From Rhodoferax sp. (GTDB taxonomy: Bacteria > Pseudomonadota > Gammaproteobacteria > Burkholderiales > Burkholderiaceae_C), in NCBI GenBank assembly GCA_031291295.1, contig JARLJI010000244.1:55078-119077 (forward strand): DNA of 64,000 nt, in the 5' to 3' direction. Below the pieces are notes generated by a model. The model did not search any database, had not been told where the DNA came from, and saw nothing but the letters and a program-made list of their open reading frames with translations. The position numbers and the translations under genes are program-made. Below, one piece after another: positions 1-8,087 of this stretch. Position 1 is the stretch's first letter. Every line of letters begins with the position of its first letter.

Positions 1-1052
1 CCCATGGGATTGACTCGGGCCGGGTCGAGCCCCAGCGTGTTGATGACCGCCAGCGACTGCGCGGCAAAGGCTTCGTTGAGCTCGATCCAGTCCATGTCGT
101 CCAGCGTGAGGCCGGCGTAGCGCAGCGCCGCCGGGATCGCCTCGATCGGGCCGATGCCCATGAGGTGCGGCGGCACGCCGCGGCTGGCGTAGCTGACAAA
201 GCGCGCCAGCGGCGTGAGGCCGAAACGCTGGATGGCCGCCTCACTCGCCAGGATCAGCGCGCCCGCGCCATCCGAGGTTTGCGAGCTGTTGCCGGCCGTG
301 ACCGAGCCGCGCGCCGCAAACACGGTCTTGAGCCTGGCCAGGCCTTCAACGGTGGTGTCGGGGCGCGCGCCTTCGTCAAGGCTCACGGTGCGCTTGGTGA
401 CGCTGACTTCGGCCGAGTCCAGGTCCACGGAGCGTTCGGCAACTTCAACCGGCGTAATCTCGTCGGTGAACTCGCCGGCTTTCATCGCGGCGACGGCCTT
501 CATGTTCGACCGATACGCAAACTCGTCCTGCGCCTCACGGCTCACCTTCCACTGCTGCGCGACCTTCTCGGCCGTCAGGCCCATGCCGTAGGCGATGCCG
601 TAGCTCTCGACATCGTCGGTGTTGGCGAAAATGGTGGGCGAGAGACTGGGCGAGTTGCCCATCATCGGCACCATGCTCATGCTCTCGGTGCCGGCGGCGA
701 TCATCACGTCGGCCTCGCCCACGCGGATGCGGTCGGCCGCCATCTGCACGGCCGACAGGCCCGAGGCGCAAAAGCGGTTCACGGTGATGCCGCCCACGCT
801 CTTGGGCAGGCCCGCGAGGATGGCGCCGATGCGCGCCACGTTCAGGCCCTGCTGGGCCTCGGGAATCGCGCAGCCGCAGATCACGTCTTCAATGGCCTTC
901 GGGTCCAGCCCCGGCACCTGCGCCAGCGCCGCACGCAGCGCCGTGGCCAGCAGGTCGTCCGGGCGGGTGTTGCGGAAGAACCCGCGGTGCGAACGCCCGA
1001 TCGGCGTGCGCGTGGCGGCAACGATGTAGGCGTCTTGAACTTGTTTGCTCAT
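1..1052 (-). CDS. Acetyl-CoA acyltransferase (thiolase), 3' end off window
   Basis: Thiolase that cleaves 3-ketoacyl-CoA with CoA, the last step of each beta-oxidation turn. About 350 residues are visible from an ATG at 1052. The frame is open to the window edge, so it is missing from the ORF track. The start is supported by an AGGAGC ribosome site. Motifs seen: N-terminal AATRTPIGR, the acylation-site cysteine in NRFCASGLSAV (about residue 95), the GTESMS region and LNEAFAAQSLAV near the edge. The second catalytic Cys/His region lies off the window. Its ATG overlaps the TGA of the DUF559 gene (ATGA). Operon position after the dehydrogenase/hydratase gene supports a degradative FadA/FadI-type thiolase rather than a biosynthetic one, but that choice is inference. 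Confidence 0.93.
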   Translation of the reverse strand, partial: MSKQVQDAYIVAATRTPIGRSHRGFFRNTRPDDLLATALRAALAQVPGLDPKAIEDVICGCAIPEAQQGLNVARIGAILAGLPKSVGGITVNRFCASGLSAVQMAADRIRVGEADVMIAAGTESMSMVPMMGNSPSLSPTIFANTDDVESYGIAYGMGLTAEKVAQQWKVSREAQDEFAYRSNMKAVAAMKAGEFTDEITPVEVAERSVDLDSAEVSVTKRTVSLDEGARPDTTVEGLARLKTVFAARGSVTAGNSSQTSDGAGALILASEAAIQRFGLTPLARFVSYASRGVPPHLMGIGPIEAIPAALRYAGLTLDDMDWIELNEAFAAQSLAVINTLGLDPARVNPM

Positions 1053-1468
1053 GATGAAGCTCCTGGGTGGTTTTGCTCCTTCCCCCTCCGGGGGAAGGCT
1101 GGGATGGGGGCCGGCACCGCCAGCGCAGCCAGGCGATCAGCAATCACCTGAAGCACCCCATCGAGATTGAGAAACGGTGCATTCGTCGGAAAGCGCAACA
1201 CTTCGAACCCATGTGCGCGAAAAAACGCATCGCGCCTCGCATCGTAGGCTTCCTGATCCTGATGCTGCGATCCGTCGAGTTCAACGACCAATTTGGGATA
1301 CAGGCAAGTGAAATCGGCGATGTAGCTGCCCAGCGGGTGCTGGCGCCGAAACTTCACGCCCAATTGCTCGCCGCGCAGACGCGACCACAGCTTGCGCTCA
1401 GAGTCGGTCATCGCCGTGCGCAAGGCACGCGCATTGGTCTGCGCGGCGGGAGTGGATTGGTGTTGCAC
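1049..1468 (-). CDS. DUF559 domain endonuclease-like protein
   Basis: Small protein of the DUF559 family, which shares the restriction-endonuclease-like fold of Vsr-type nucleases; its cellular role is not established. The 139-aa reading starts at GTG 1468; an internal ATG at 1411 (MTDSERKLW) is an alternative. Conserved features seen: the SERKLWSRLR helix, FRRQHPLGSYIADF, and VVELDGSQH followed by RRDAFFRAHGFEVLRF, which carry the acidic and basic residues expected of the nuclease core. It sits inside a beta-oxidation operon and is bracketed by 36-bp inverted repeats. The last about 20 residues (PAPIPAFPRRGKEQ...) are simply the translated repeat and thiolase leader, so the gene looks like an inserted cassette. 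Nuclease activity is inference. Confidence 0.85.
   Translation of the reverse strand: MQHQSTPAAQTNARALRTAMTDSERKLWSRLRGEQLGVKFRRQHPLGSYIADFTCLYPKLVVELDGSQHQDQEAYDARRDAFFRAHGFEVLRFPTNAPFLNLDGVLQVIADRLAALAVPAPIPAFPRRGKEQNHPGASS
1076..1111. repeat. Inverted repeat, left copy, flanking DUF559 gene
   Basis: A 36-bp GC-rich element with an internal hairpin (CCTTCCCCCTCCGGGGGAAGG). Its reverse complement matches the element at 1492-1527 at 34 of 36 positions by eye. It is read through by the last codons of the DUF559 gene. Confidence 0.9.
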
Positions 1469-1491
1469 GATGGCGTGGTTTGTGGCGCTTT

Positions 1492-1527
1492 GCCCCCATC
1501 CCTGCCTTCCCCCAGAGGGGGAAGGAG
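1492..1527. repeat. Inverted repeat, right copy, flanking DUF559 gene
   Basis: Partner of the element at 1076-1111 in inverted orientation, again with the CCTTCCCCC/GGGGGAAGG hairpin. It lies 24 bp upstream of the DUF559 start and 12 bp past the stop of the upstream dehydrogenase/hydratase gene. Confidence 0.9.
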
Positions 1528-1539
1528 AAGGGCAAAGGG

Positions 1540-3939
1540 TCAGTTCCGTACGGGTTTTCCTGTGCTGAGCATGCCCATGATGCGTTCCTGGGTCTTCGGG
1601 TGTTCCAGCAGCGCGCCGAAGGCGCGGCGTTCCAGCGTCATTACGTATTCCTCCGTCACCAGCGTGCCGGCGTCCACGTCACCGCCCGTGACCACGCCGG
1701 CAATCAGGCTGGCAATGTGAAAGTCGTGCTGGCTGATAAAGCCGCCGTCGCGCATGTTCACGAGCTGCCCCTGGATGGTGGCCCGGCCAGCGCGCCCGGC
1801 CACCGGGAACAGGCGCTTGTGCGGCGCGCGGTAGCCGCCCAGCGCCATCGCCTTCGCTTCGTTCAGCGCCACGAACAGCAGTTCGTCCTTGTTCGGCACG
1901 AACAGGTCGCTGTCCAGCAGGTAGCCGAGCTTGCGCGATTCGAGCGCGCTGGTGCCGACCTTGGCCATGGCGGCCGCGGTAAAGCCTTCGGTCAAAAACG
2001 GCAGCAGATCCTTGCCCGTACTGGTGGCCGCGTTCTCGGCGGCGCGCCGGGCGATGTAGGTCAGGCCGCCGGCGCCGGGCACCAGGCCCACGCCCACTTC
2101 GACCAGACCGATGTAGCTCTCCATATGGACCACGCGGCGTGCCGAGTACGCGGCCATTTCGCAGCCGCCGCCCAGCGCCAGGCCGCGCACGGCAGACACC
2201 ACCGGCACGCTGGCGTAGCGCAGCTTGAGCATGATGCGCTGCAGTTCATGCTCGGCCTCGTCGATGGCGGCGACGCCGCCGACCATGAAGCCCGGCAGCA
2301 TGGCCTGCAGGTCGGCGCCGGCGCTGAAGGGCTCGTCGCCCGACCAGATCACCACGCCCTGATAGTCCTTCTCGGCCAGGTCCACCGCCAGCGACAGGCC
2401 TTCGGCCACGTCCGGGCTGATGGCGTGCATCTTGGTCTTGATGCTGGCGATGACGACCTCATCATCGAGCGTCCACAGGCGGATCGCGGCGTCTTCGTGC
2501 AGCGTCTTGCCGGCCGTCCTGAAATCGGGCAGGGACTCGCCCCGCAATTTCTCGGGAAAATGCTGCCTAGCGTAGACGGGCAGCGCACGTCGCGCTATAA
2601 ATTTCTGAGCAGATGCGCTCCACGAGCCGGCTGCCGTGTGCACGCCACCGGCCTCGGGCACGGGGCCGGTGAACACCCAATCGGGCAGCGGCGCCCTGGA
2701 CAGCGCCTTGCCTGCATCGATGTCCTCCTGCACCATCTTCGCCACCTCGACCCAGCCCGCTTCCTGCCAGAGCTCGAACGGCCCCTGCTGCATGCCGAAG
2801 CCCCAGCGCAGGCACAAGTCCACGTCGCGCGCGGTCTCGGCGATGGTGGCCAGGTGCACGGCCGCATAGTGAAAGCTGTTGCGCAGGATCGCCCACAGAA
2901 AGCGTCCTTGGGCGCCCTCGCTGTCCCGCAGCAGCTTCAGACGCTCGCCCGCAGGCTTCTTGAGCATGCGGGCGTAGACCTCGTCGGCCTTCGCGCCGGC
3001 GGGCACGTAATCCTTGCTCGCGAGATCGAAGCGCAGCACGTCGCGCCCCACCTTCTTGTAGAAGCCCGCCTTGGTCTTCTGGCCCAGGTTACCGAGTTCC
3101 AGCAGAGTCTTGAGCACCTCGGGCGTGCCAAAGCTCGCGTAGAACGGGTCGCTCTGTTCGTTCAGATTGTTCTGCAGCGTCTCTATCACGTGGGCCATGG
3201 TGTCCAGGCCCACCACGTCGGCGGTGCGGAAGGTGCCCGAGCTCGCGCGGCCCAGCTTCCTGCCCGTGAGGTCGTCCACCACGTCGAACGTCAGGCCGAA
3301 GTTGTCCACCTCCTTCATGGTCGCCAGCATGCCGGCGATGCCGACGCGGTTGGCTATGATGTTGGGCGTGTCGGGCGCGCCCACCACGCCCTTGCCCAGG
3401 CCGCTGGTGACGAAGGTTTCCAGATCGTCGAGAATTTGCGGCTCGGTGGTCGGCGTGTTGATCAGCTCCACCAAGTACATATAGCGCGGCGGGTTGAAGA
3501 AGTGGATGCCACAAAAGCGCGGCTTGATTTCCCCGGGCAGCGCCTCGCTGAGCTTGGTGATGGACAGGCCCGAGGTGTTGGACGCCACGATGGCGTGCGG
3601 CGCAAGAAACGGCGCGATCTTGCGGTACAGGTCGAGCTTCCAGTCCATGCGCTCGGCGATGGCCTCGATCACCAGATCGCACTCCTTGAGCACGTCCATG
3701 TGCTCTTCGTAGTTGGCCTGCTGGATCAGCACGGCATCGTCCGCCACGCCCAGCGGCGACGGCTTGAGCTTCTTCAGGCCCTCGATGGCGCGGGTGACGA
3801 TGCCGTTTTTCGGACCATCCTTGGCGGGCAGGTCGAACAGCACCACCGGCACGCGGACATTGACCAGGTGCGCCGCGATCTGCGCACCCATCACACCGGC
3901 GCCGAGCACGGCGACTTTGCGAACTTGAAATCGGTTCAT
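1540..3939 (-). CDS. 3-hydroxyacyl-CoA dehydrogenase / enoyl-CoA hydratase (FadN-type)
   Basis: Bifunctional beta-oxidation enzyme of 799 aa that hydrates trans-2-enoyl-CoA and oxidises the 3-hydroxyacyl-CoA. The order is dehydrogenase first and crotonase last, as in FadN of Bacillus and opposite to E. coli FadB. Seen: NAD-binding VLGAGVMGAQ (residues 11-20), NTSGLSI and the dehydrogenase signature HFFNPPRYMYLVEL (about 146-159). In the C-terminal third are the crotonase oxyanion region PFSAGADLQ and two candidate catalytic glutamates in GLALGGGCE and VEVGVGLVPGAGG. The ORF track begins upstream at 4209; ATG 3939 (MNRFQVRKVAVLG) is chosen because the Rossmann strand starts immediately after it. 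It lies in the tetR-acd-DUF2147-fadN-thiolase operon. Confidence 0.95.
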   Translation of the reverse strand: MNRFQVRKVAVLGAGVMGAQIAAHLVNVRVPVVLFDLPAKDGPKNGIVTRAIEGLKKLKPSPLGVADDAVLIQQANYEEHMDVLKECDLVIEAIAERMDWKLDLYRKIAPFLAPHAIVASNTSGLSITKLSEALPGEIKPRFCGIHFFNPPRYMYLVELINTPTTEPQILDDLETFVTSGLGKGVVGAPDTPNIIANRVGIAGMLATMKEVDNFGLTFDVVDDLTGRKLGRASSGTFRTADVVGLDTMAHVIETLQNNLNEQSDPFYASFGTPEVLKTLLELGNLGQKTKAGFYKKVGRDVLRFDLASKDYVPAGAKADEVYARMLKKPAGERLKLLRDSEGAQGRFLWAILRNSFHYAAVHLATIAETARDVDLCLRWGFGMQQGPFELWQEAGWVEVAKMVQEDIDAGKALSRAPLPDWVFTGPVPEAGGVHTAAGSWSASAQKFIARRALPVYARQHFPEKLRGESLPDFRTAGKTLHEDAAIRLWTLDDEVVIASIKTKMHAISPDVAEGLSLAVDLAEKDYQGVVIWSGDEPFSAGADLQAMLPGFMVGGVAAIDEAEHELQRIMLKLRYASVPVVSAVRGLALGGGCEMAAYSARRVVHMESYIGLVEVGVGLVPGAGGLTYIARRAAENAATSTGKDLLPFLTEGFTAAAMAKVGTSALESRKLGYLLDSDLFVPNKDELLFVALNEAKAMALGGYRAPHKRLFPVAGRAGRATIQGQLVNMRDGGFISQHDFHIASLIAGVVTGGDVDAGTLVTEEYVMTLERRAFGALLEHPKTQERIMGMLSTGKPVRN

Positions 3940-3971
3940 GAGTTTTCCAGAAAAGAGTTTGCGATGCGCCG

Positions 3972-4412
3972 TCACTCGACGCGCAGCCACACCTGGGTGC
4001 GGTAGAACGGACCCAGGTAGCCACGCACCTCGAGCTTCTTGCCGCCGTCCACGGGTTTGAGGCGGGTGCGGTAGACCTTGCCGTTGTTCGGGTCGACAAT
4101 GTCGCCGCCGTCCCACACGGTCTTGTCGTCGGCACTTTGCTTGAGGTGACGCAGGATGGTCAGCCCCACCAGCGGCTTGTCCTTGCGATCGTCGGTGCAT
4201 TTGTCGCACACGGCGTCGGGCTTGGCGGCGGCAGGGTCCAGCAGCTTCTCGATGCTGCCGCTGTACACGCCCGCGTTGTCCTTGATGCGCACCAGGGATT
4301 TTTCGGCCTTGGTGTCGTCGTCAATGGTTTTCCATACACCGACCGGGCTCATCTGCGCCATCGCAGAGGTGCCAAACGCTACAAAACCAATAGCAATCAG
4401 TGCTTTAAACAT
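3972..4412 (-). CDS. DUF2147 family exported protein
   Basis: Predicted periplasmic protein of 146 aa with a DUF2147 domain (a small beta-barrel family of unknown function). The start at ATG 4412 is preceded by GGAG. The signal peptide is MFKALIAIGFVAFGTSAMA with cleavage after AMA. The mature part has SPVGVWKTIDDDTK, a C-x2-C pair (DAVCDKCTDD), the conserved GLTILRHLK and DPNNGKVYRTRLKP, and ends in RTQVWLRVE. It is encoded between the acyl-CoA dehydrogenase and the dehydrogenase/hydratase, so it may be co-expressed with fatty-acid oxidation. The start codon, ribosome site and most of the signal peptide lie inside a dispersed repeat (4378-4425), a striking origin for an N-terminus. A role in lipid uptake would be guesswork. 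Confidence 0.88.
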   Translation of the reverse strand: MFKALIAIGFVAFGTSAMAQMSPVGVWKTIDDDTKAEKSLVRIKDNAGVYSGSIEKLLDPAAAKPDAVCDKCTDDRKDKPLVGLTILRHLKQSADDKTVWDGGDIVDPNNGKVYRTRLKPVDGGKKLEVRGYLGPFYRTQVWLRVE

Positions 4413-4425
4413 AAGGGCTCCAGGC
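4378..4425 (+). repeat. Dispersed GCTA...ATAGC...GGGCT repeat, copy 1
   Basis: Member of the dispersed family described in the findings: GCTACAAAACCAATAGCAAT followed after a variable part by AAGGGCTCCAGGC. It overlaps the start codon, the Shine-Dalgarno sequence and signal-peptide codons of the DUF2147 gene on the opposite strand. Confidence 0.8.
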
Positions 4426-4486
4426 AAAAATGACTTGAAAAACGGGCACCGGGCTGACACTGAGCGGGCAGCGATCCGGCGCCCGG

Positions 4487-6298
4487 TCAGGCAAACACGG
4501 CATCCGTCTCCATCAGCACCTTGCTGCCCGAGCGCGCGGTGCGCATCAGCGTCGCCGTCTCAGGGAACAGCCGGGCGAAGTAGAAGCGCGCCGTCTGCAG
4601 CTTGCCCCGGTAGAACGGGTCGGCCGGCTTGCCTTGTGATTGCGCGGCCGCGATTTCCTTCAGCGCCACCTGCGCCATGCGGGCCCAGAAATAGCCGAAC
4701 ACCAGGTGGCCGGCCACGCGCAGGTAGTCCACCGCGGCGGCGCCCACTTCGTCGGCGTTCTGGAACGCCTTGAACCCCAGTTCGGTCGTGAGCTTGGTGA
4801 TCTGGTCGCCCAGGACCGCCAGCGGGTTGATGAACTCGGCCATCTTCTCGTTGACGCCCTCTTCTTCCACCAGCTGGCCCACCAGTTTGCCGAACTTTCT
4901 GAGCGTGGCGCCGTTGTTGCCCAGCACCTTGCGCCCCAGCAGGTCGAGCGACTGGATGGTGTTGGTGCCCTCGTAGATCATGTTGATGCGGGCATCGCGC
5001 ACAAACTGCTCCATACCCCATTCCTTGATGTAGCCGTGGCCACCGAACACCTGCTGGCAGGCCGAGGTCGCGGTCCAGCCGTTGTCGGTGATGAAGGCTT
5101 TCACAATGGGCGTGAGCAGGGCCACCAGCTCAGCCGCGTCCTGGCGCACCTTCTCGTCGGGGTGGCTCAGTTCCTTGTCGATCAAGAGCGCGCAGTACAG
5201 GCTCAGGGCGCGGCCGCCTTCGGCATAGGCCTTGGCCGTCAGCAGCATCTTGCGCACGTCGGGGTGCACCAGGATGCCATCGGCGGGCTGGTCCTTGTTC
5301 TTCGGGCCCGTCAACGAGCGGCCCTGGATGCGGTCCTTGGCATAGGCCAGCGCGTTCTGGTAGGCCACCTCGGTCAGGCCCAGCGACTGCATGCCCACGC
5401 CGATGCGCGCGGCATTCATCATCACGAACATGGCGGCGAGGCCCTTGTTGGGCTGGCCGACCAGCCAGCCCTGCGCGCCCTCGAGCACGATTTGCGCGGT
5501 GGCGTTGCCGTGGATGCCCATCTTGTGTTCCAGGCCGGCGCAGTAGATGCCGTTGCGCGCGCCCAGCGTGCCATCCTTGTTCACCAGGAACTTCGGCACG
5601 ATGAACAGCGAAATCCCCTTGCTGCCCTGCGGCGCATCGGGCAACCGGGCCAGCACCAGGTGGATGATGTTGCTCACCATGTCGTGCTCGCCGGCGCTGA
5701 TGAAGATTTTGTTGCCGGTGATCTTGTAGCTGCCGTCCACCAATGGTTCCGCCTTGGTGCGTAAGAGCCCCAGGTCGGTGCCGCAATGCGGCTCGGTCAG
5801 GCACATGGTGCCGGTCCACTCGCCGCTGGTGAGCTTGGGCAGGTAGGTCTGCTTCTGCGCGTCGGTGCCGTGCGTGTGCAGGCATTCGTAGGCGCCGTGC
5901 GTCAGTCCCGGGTACATGGTCCAGGCCTGGTTCGCGCTGTTGAGCATCTCGTAGAAGCACTGGTTCACCACGATCGGCAAGCCCTGGCCGCCATACGCCG
6001 GATCGCCGCTGAGCGCGGGCCAGCCGCCTTCCACATATTTGGCATAGGCCGCCTTGAAGCCCTTGGGCGTGGTGACCTCGTGAGTGCTCTGGTCCAGCAC
6101 GCAGCCCTCGGTGTCGCCGCTGATGTTCAGCGGGAAGGTGACCTCCTGCGCGAACTTGCCGCCTTCTTCCAGGATGGCACTGATGGTGTCCACGTCGACA
6201 TCGGCGTGCTTGGGCATGGCCTTGAATTCATCGGTGACCTTGAGCACCTCGTGCATCACGAAGTGCATGTCGCGCAGGGGCGGCGTGTAGGTAGGCAT
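4487..6298 (-). CDS. Acyl-CoA dehydrogenase with C-terminal extension
   Basis: FAD-dependent acyl-CoA dehydrogenase of 603 aa catalysing the first oxidation of beta-oxidation. It is longer than the ~380-aa MCAD type and matches the subfamily with an extra C-terminal helical domain (about residues 470-603). Motifs: CLTEPHCGTDLGLL (flavin/substrate loop), KITGNKIFISAGEHD, GLEHKMGIHGNATAQI and VFGGHGYIKEWGMEQFVRDARI. The probable catalytic glutamate is in MIYEGTNTIQSLDLLGRK. The gene begins 5 bp after the tetR stop, using the AAGGAG that overlaps the tetR end, so both belong to one transcript. The substrate is probably a medium- or long-chain acyl-CoA; chain length cannot be read from sequence. 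Confidence 0.95.
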   Translation of the reverse strand: MPTYTPPLRDMHFVMHEVLKVTDEFKAMPKHADVDVDTISAILEEGGKFAQEVTFPLNISGDTEGCVLDQSTHEVTTPKGFKAAYAKYVEGGWPALSGDPAYGGQGLPIVVNQCFYEMLNSANQAWTMYPGLTHGAYECLHTHGTDAQKQTYLPKLTSGEWTGTMCLTEPHCGTDLGLLRTKAEPLVDGSYKITGNKIFISAGEHDMVSNIIHLVLARLPDAPQGSKGISLFIVPKFLVNKDGTLGARNGIYCAGLEHKMGIHGNATAQIVLEGAQGWLVGQPNKGLAAMFVMMNAARIGVGMQSLGLTEVAYQNALAYAKDRIQGRSLTGPKNKDQPADGILVHPDVRKMLLTAKAYAEGGRALSLYCALLIDKELSHPDEKVRQDAAELVALLTPIVKAFITDNGWTATSACQQVFGGHGYIKEWGMEQFVRDARINMIYEGTNTIQSLDLLGRKVLGNNGATLRKFGKLVGQLVEEEGVNEKMAEFINPLAVLGDQITKLTTELGFKAFQNADEVGAAAVDYLRVAGHLVFGYFWARMAQVALKEIAAAQSQGKPADPFYRGKLQTARFYFARLFPETATLMRTARSGSKVLMETDAVFA

Positions 6299-6303
6299 GG
6301 TGG

Positions 6304-7041
6304 TTACTCCTTGGTGCTGGGGGTGGTCTTGGTGGATGGGGTGGATCGGCCGACCGGCCTGGCTGCCGCGTCGTTGCCGTAGCGGGCCAGGATGTGGTCG
6401 AAGCCGGTGTTGGCGCGTGCGATCGAGCCGGGGCTTTTCAGGAAACGCGCCTCGTAGTGCAGCGCCAGGATGAGGCCGTGAATCTCGAACGCCATCTGCC
6501 GCTCGTCGGCGTCAAGGCGCAAATGGCCTTCTTCCTTGGCCTGCACCACCGCGCGGACCATGGCCGCCAGCCAGGTCCCGACTGAACTGGCGAGCGCGTC
6601 GCGCACCGGGCCGGGCCGGTCGTCGAACTCGACCGCGCCGCTGATGTACAGGCAGCCCGAGTCGATTTCAGCCGAGGTGCGCTTCATCCAGTTGACAAAC
6701 AGCGCACGCAGCCGCGGCAGCCCGCGCGGCTCGCGCAGGGCCGGGCCAAACACCTCGCCCTCGAAGCGGTCGTGGTACTCGCGGATAACCGAGATCTGCA
6801 GTTCCTCGCGCGAGCCGAAATGGGCGAACACGCCCGACTTGCTCATGCGCGTGACTTCGGCCAGCGCGCCGATGGACAGGCCCTCCAGACCGATCTGGGT
6901 GGCCAGTCCCAGGGCTGCATCCACGATGGTGGCCTTGGTCTGCTGGCCCTTGTGCAAGGCCGGGCTAGCCTCGCCGGCGGGCCGGCGGCTCTTGCGCTGA
7001 CCAGCGCCGAGGGTCTTGCGGGGGTGTTCGGTGACAGGCAT
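6304..7041 (-). CDS. TetR/AcrR family regulator of the beta-oxidation operon
   Basis: TetR-type repressor of 245 aa. The helix-turn-helix is GLSIGALAEVTRMSKSGVFAHFGSREEL (about residues 56-83). The ligand domain follows, and a basic/Ser-Thr-rich tail (STPSTKTTPSTKE) ends the protein. The first 30 residues are a basic extension before the usual TetR start. It is the first gene of the acyl-CoA dehydrogenase operon, and a palindromic site lies 12-39 bp upstream of its ATG. Autoregulation and control of the operon, with an acyl-CoA as likely effector, is the standard arrangement for such neighbours (for example PsrA- and FadR-type regulators), but effector identity is inference. Confidence 0.92.
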   Translation of the reverse strand: MPVTEHPRKTLGAGQRKSRRPAGEASPALHKGQQTKATIVDAALGLATQIGLEGLSIGALAEVTRMSKSGVFAHFGSREELQISVIREYHDRFEGEVFGPALREPRGLPRLRALFVNWMKRTSAEIDSGCLYISGAVEFDDRPGPVRDALASSVGTWLAAMVRAVVQAKEEGHLRLDADERQMAFEIHGLILALHYEARFLKSPGSIARANTGFDHILARYGNDAAARPVGRSTPSTKTTPSTKE

Positions 7042-7052
7042 GGGGTCCAGAC

Positions 7053-7080
7053 AAAATAAAACGAACGATCGTTCTATTTT
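7053..7080. promoter_or_regulatory. Palindromic TetR operator
   Basis: A near-perfect palindrome with the core GAACGATCGTTC (7063-7074) flanked by AAAAT/ATTTT arms. It lies directly upstream of the tetR start. Size and position fit the autoregulatory operator and promoter of the fatty-acid operon. Confidence 0.8.
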
Positions 7081-7160
7081 GCAGGACTTTTAGATACCCC
7101 GGCCCAAGCTGAGGGCTTCTAGAGGATGTCTTCTAAGAAGTCCCCGGGGAAACCCTCGAA

Positions 7161-8015
7161 TCAATCCTGCAACTTGAACGGCACCACCACCTGGCGCTGC
7201 TCGCCCAGGCCTTCGATGCCGAGCGTCATGACGTCGCCCTTCTTGAGGAAGGTTGGCGGCTTCATGCCCATGCCGACACCGGGCGGCGTGCCCGTGGTGA
7301 TCACGTCGCCGGGCATCAAGGTCATGAACTGGCTCACGTAGCTGACGATCTTGGCCACGCCAAAAATCATGGTCTTCGTATTGCCGGTCTGCCTGCGCTC
7401 GCCGTTCAGGTCGAGCCACATCGCGAGCTTTTGCGGATTCGGCAACTCGTCGCGCGTTACCAGCCAGGGGCCGATGGGACCGAAGGTGTCGCAGCCCTTG
7501 CCCTTGTCCCATTGCGATCCGCGCTCCAACTGGAATTCACGCTCGCTCACATCGTTGACCGTACAGTAACCCGCCACGAAATTGAGCGCGTCTTTCTGCG
7601 ACACATAGCGCGCCCGCGTGCCGATGACCACGCCGAGCTCGACTTCCCAGTCCGACTTGACCGAACCCTTGGGCAGCATCACCGCGTCGTTGGGCCCCTG
7701 GATGCAGGTCGTGGCCTTCATGAACACGATCGGTTCTTTCGGGATGGGCATGTTGGACTCGGCCGCATGGTCGGAGTAGTTCAGGCCGATCGCAATGAAC
7801 TTGCCGACGCCCGCCACCGGGCAGCCCAGGCGCGGCGCGCCCCTGACGCGCGCCAGCTTGTCCACCTTGAGCTTGCGCAGCCGGGCCAACGCCTTGTCGT
7901 CGAGCTGGTCGGGGGTGATGTCTTTCAGCACAGTGCTCAGGTCGCGCAGCTGGCCATCGCCATCGATCAGGCCGGGCTTCTCTTTACCGGGGTTGCCATA
8001 GCGAACGAGTTTCAT
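7161..8015 (-). CDS. FAH-family hydrolase (2,4-diketo-3-deoxy-sugar acid hydrolase-like)
   Basis: Fumarylacetoacetate-hydrolase-fold enzyme of 284 aa. Seen: the N-terminal MKLVRYG segment, IGLNYSDHAAES (metal/substrate loop), EPIVFMKATTCIQGPND, DWEVELGVVIG with the metal-binding acidic residues, NDVSEREFQ and GDVITTGTPPGVGMG. The family includes ureidoglycolate lyase-like proteins and 2,4-diketo-3-deoxy-L-fuconate/L-rhamnonate hydrolases. The SDR encoded 72 bp upstream on the same strand is the usual partner of the latter, oxidising the 4-hydroxyl before hydrolytic cleavage to pyruvate and lactate. I favour that reading, but no sugar dehydrogenase or dehydratase is in view. An AAGGAA ribosome site precedes ATG 8015. 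Confidence 0.85.
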   Translation of the reverse strand: MKLVRYGNPGKEKPGLIDGDGQLRDLSTVLKDITPDQLDDKALARLRKLKVDKLARVRGAPRLGCPVAGVGKFIAIGLNYSDHAAESNMPIPKEPIVFMKATTCIQGPNDAVMLPKGSVKSDWEVELGVVIGTRARYVSQKDALNFVAGYCTVNDVSEREFQLERGSQWDKGKGCDTFGPIGPWLVTRDELPNPQKLAMWLDLNGERRQTGNTKTMIFGVAKIVSYVSQFMTLMPGDVITTGTPPGVGMGMKPPTFLKKGDVMTLGIEGLGEQRQVVVPFKLQD

Positions 8016-8087
8016 CGGGTTCCTTTCAGTTTGAAGAGTGGACTGTAAGTCAGCAGGTGGAGCGACCGCCCGACAGGCCGAGCCGGT

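Noticed and set aside
2580-2640. Possible further copy of the GCTAT repeat inside the FadN-type gene (GCTATAAATTTCTGAGC)
   Set aside because: Only the first part matches; the GGGCTA end is missing, so it is too weak to list.
1480-4005. 841-aa plus-strand ORF
   Set aside because: Antisense shadow of the FadN-type gene. Composition is His/Ala/Arg-rich and motif-free, and the minus-strand frame has clear enzyme motifs.
3940-4209. N-terminal extension of the FadN-type ORF (889 aa reading)
   Set aside because: Runs across the DUF2147 coding region in another frame. The Rossmann fold begins at ATG 3939.
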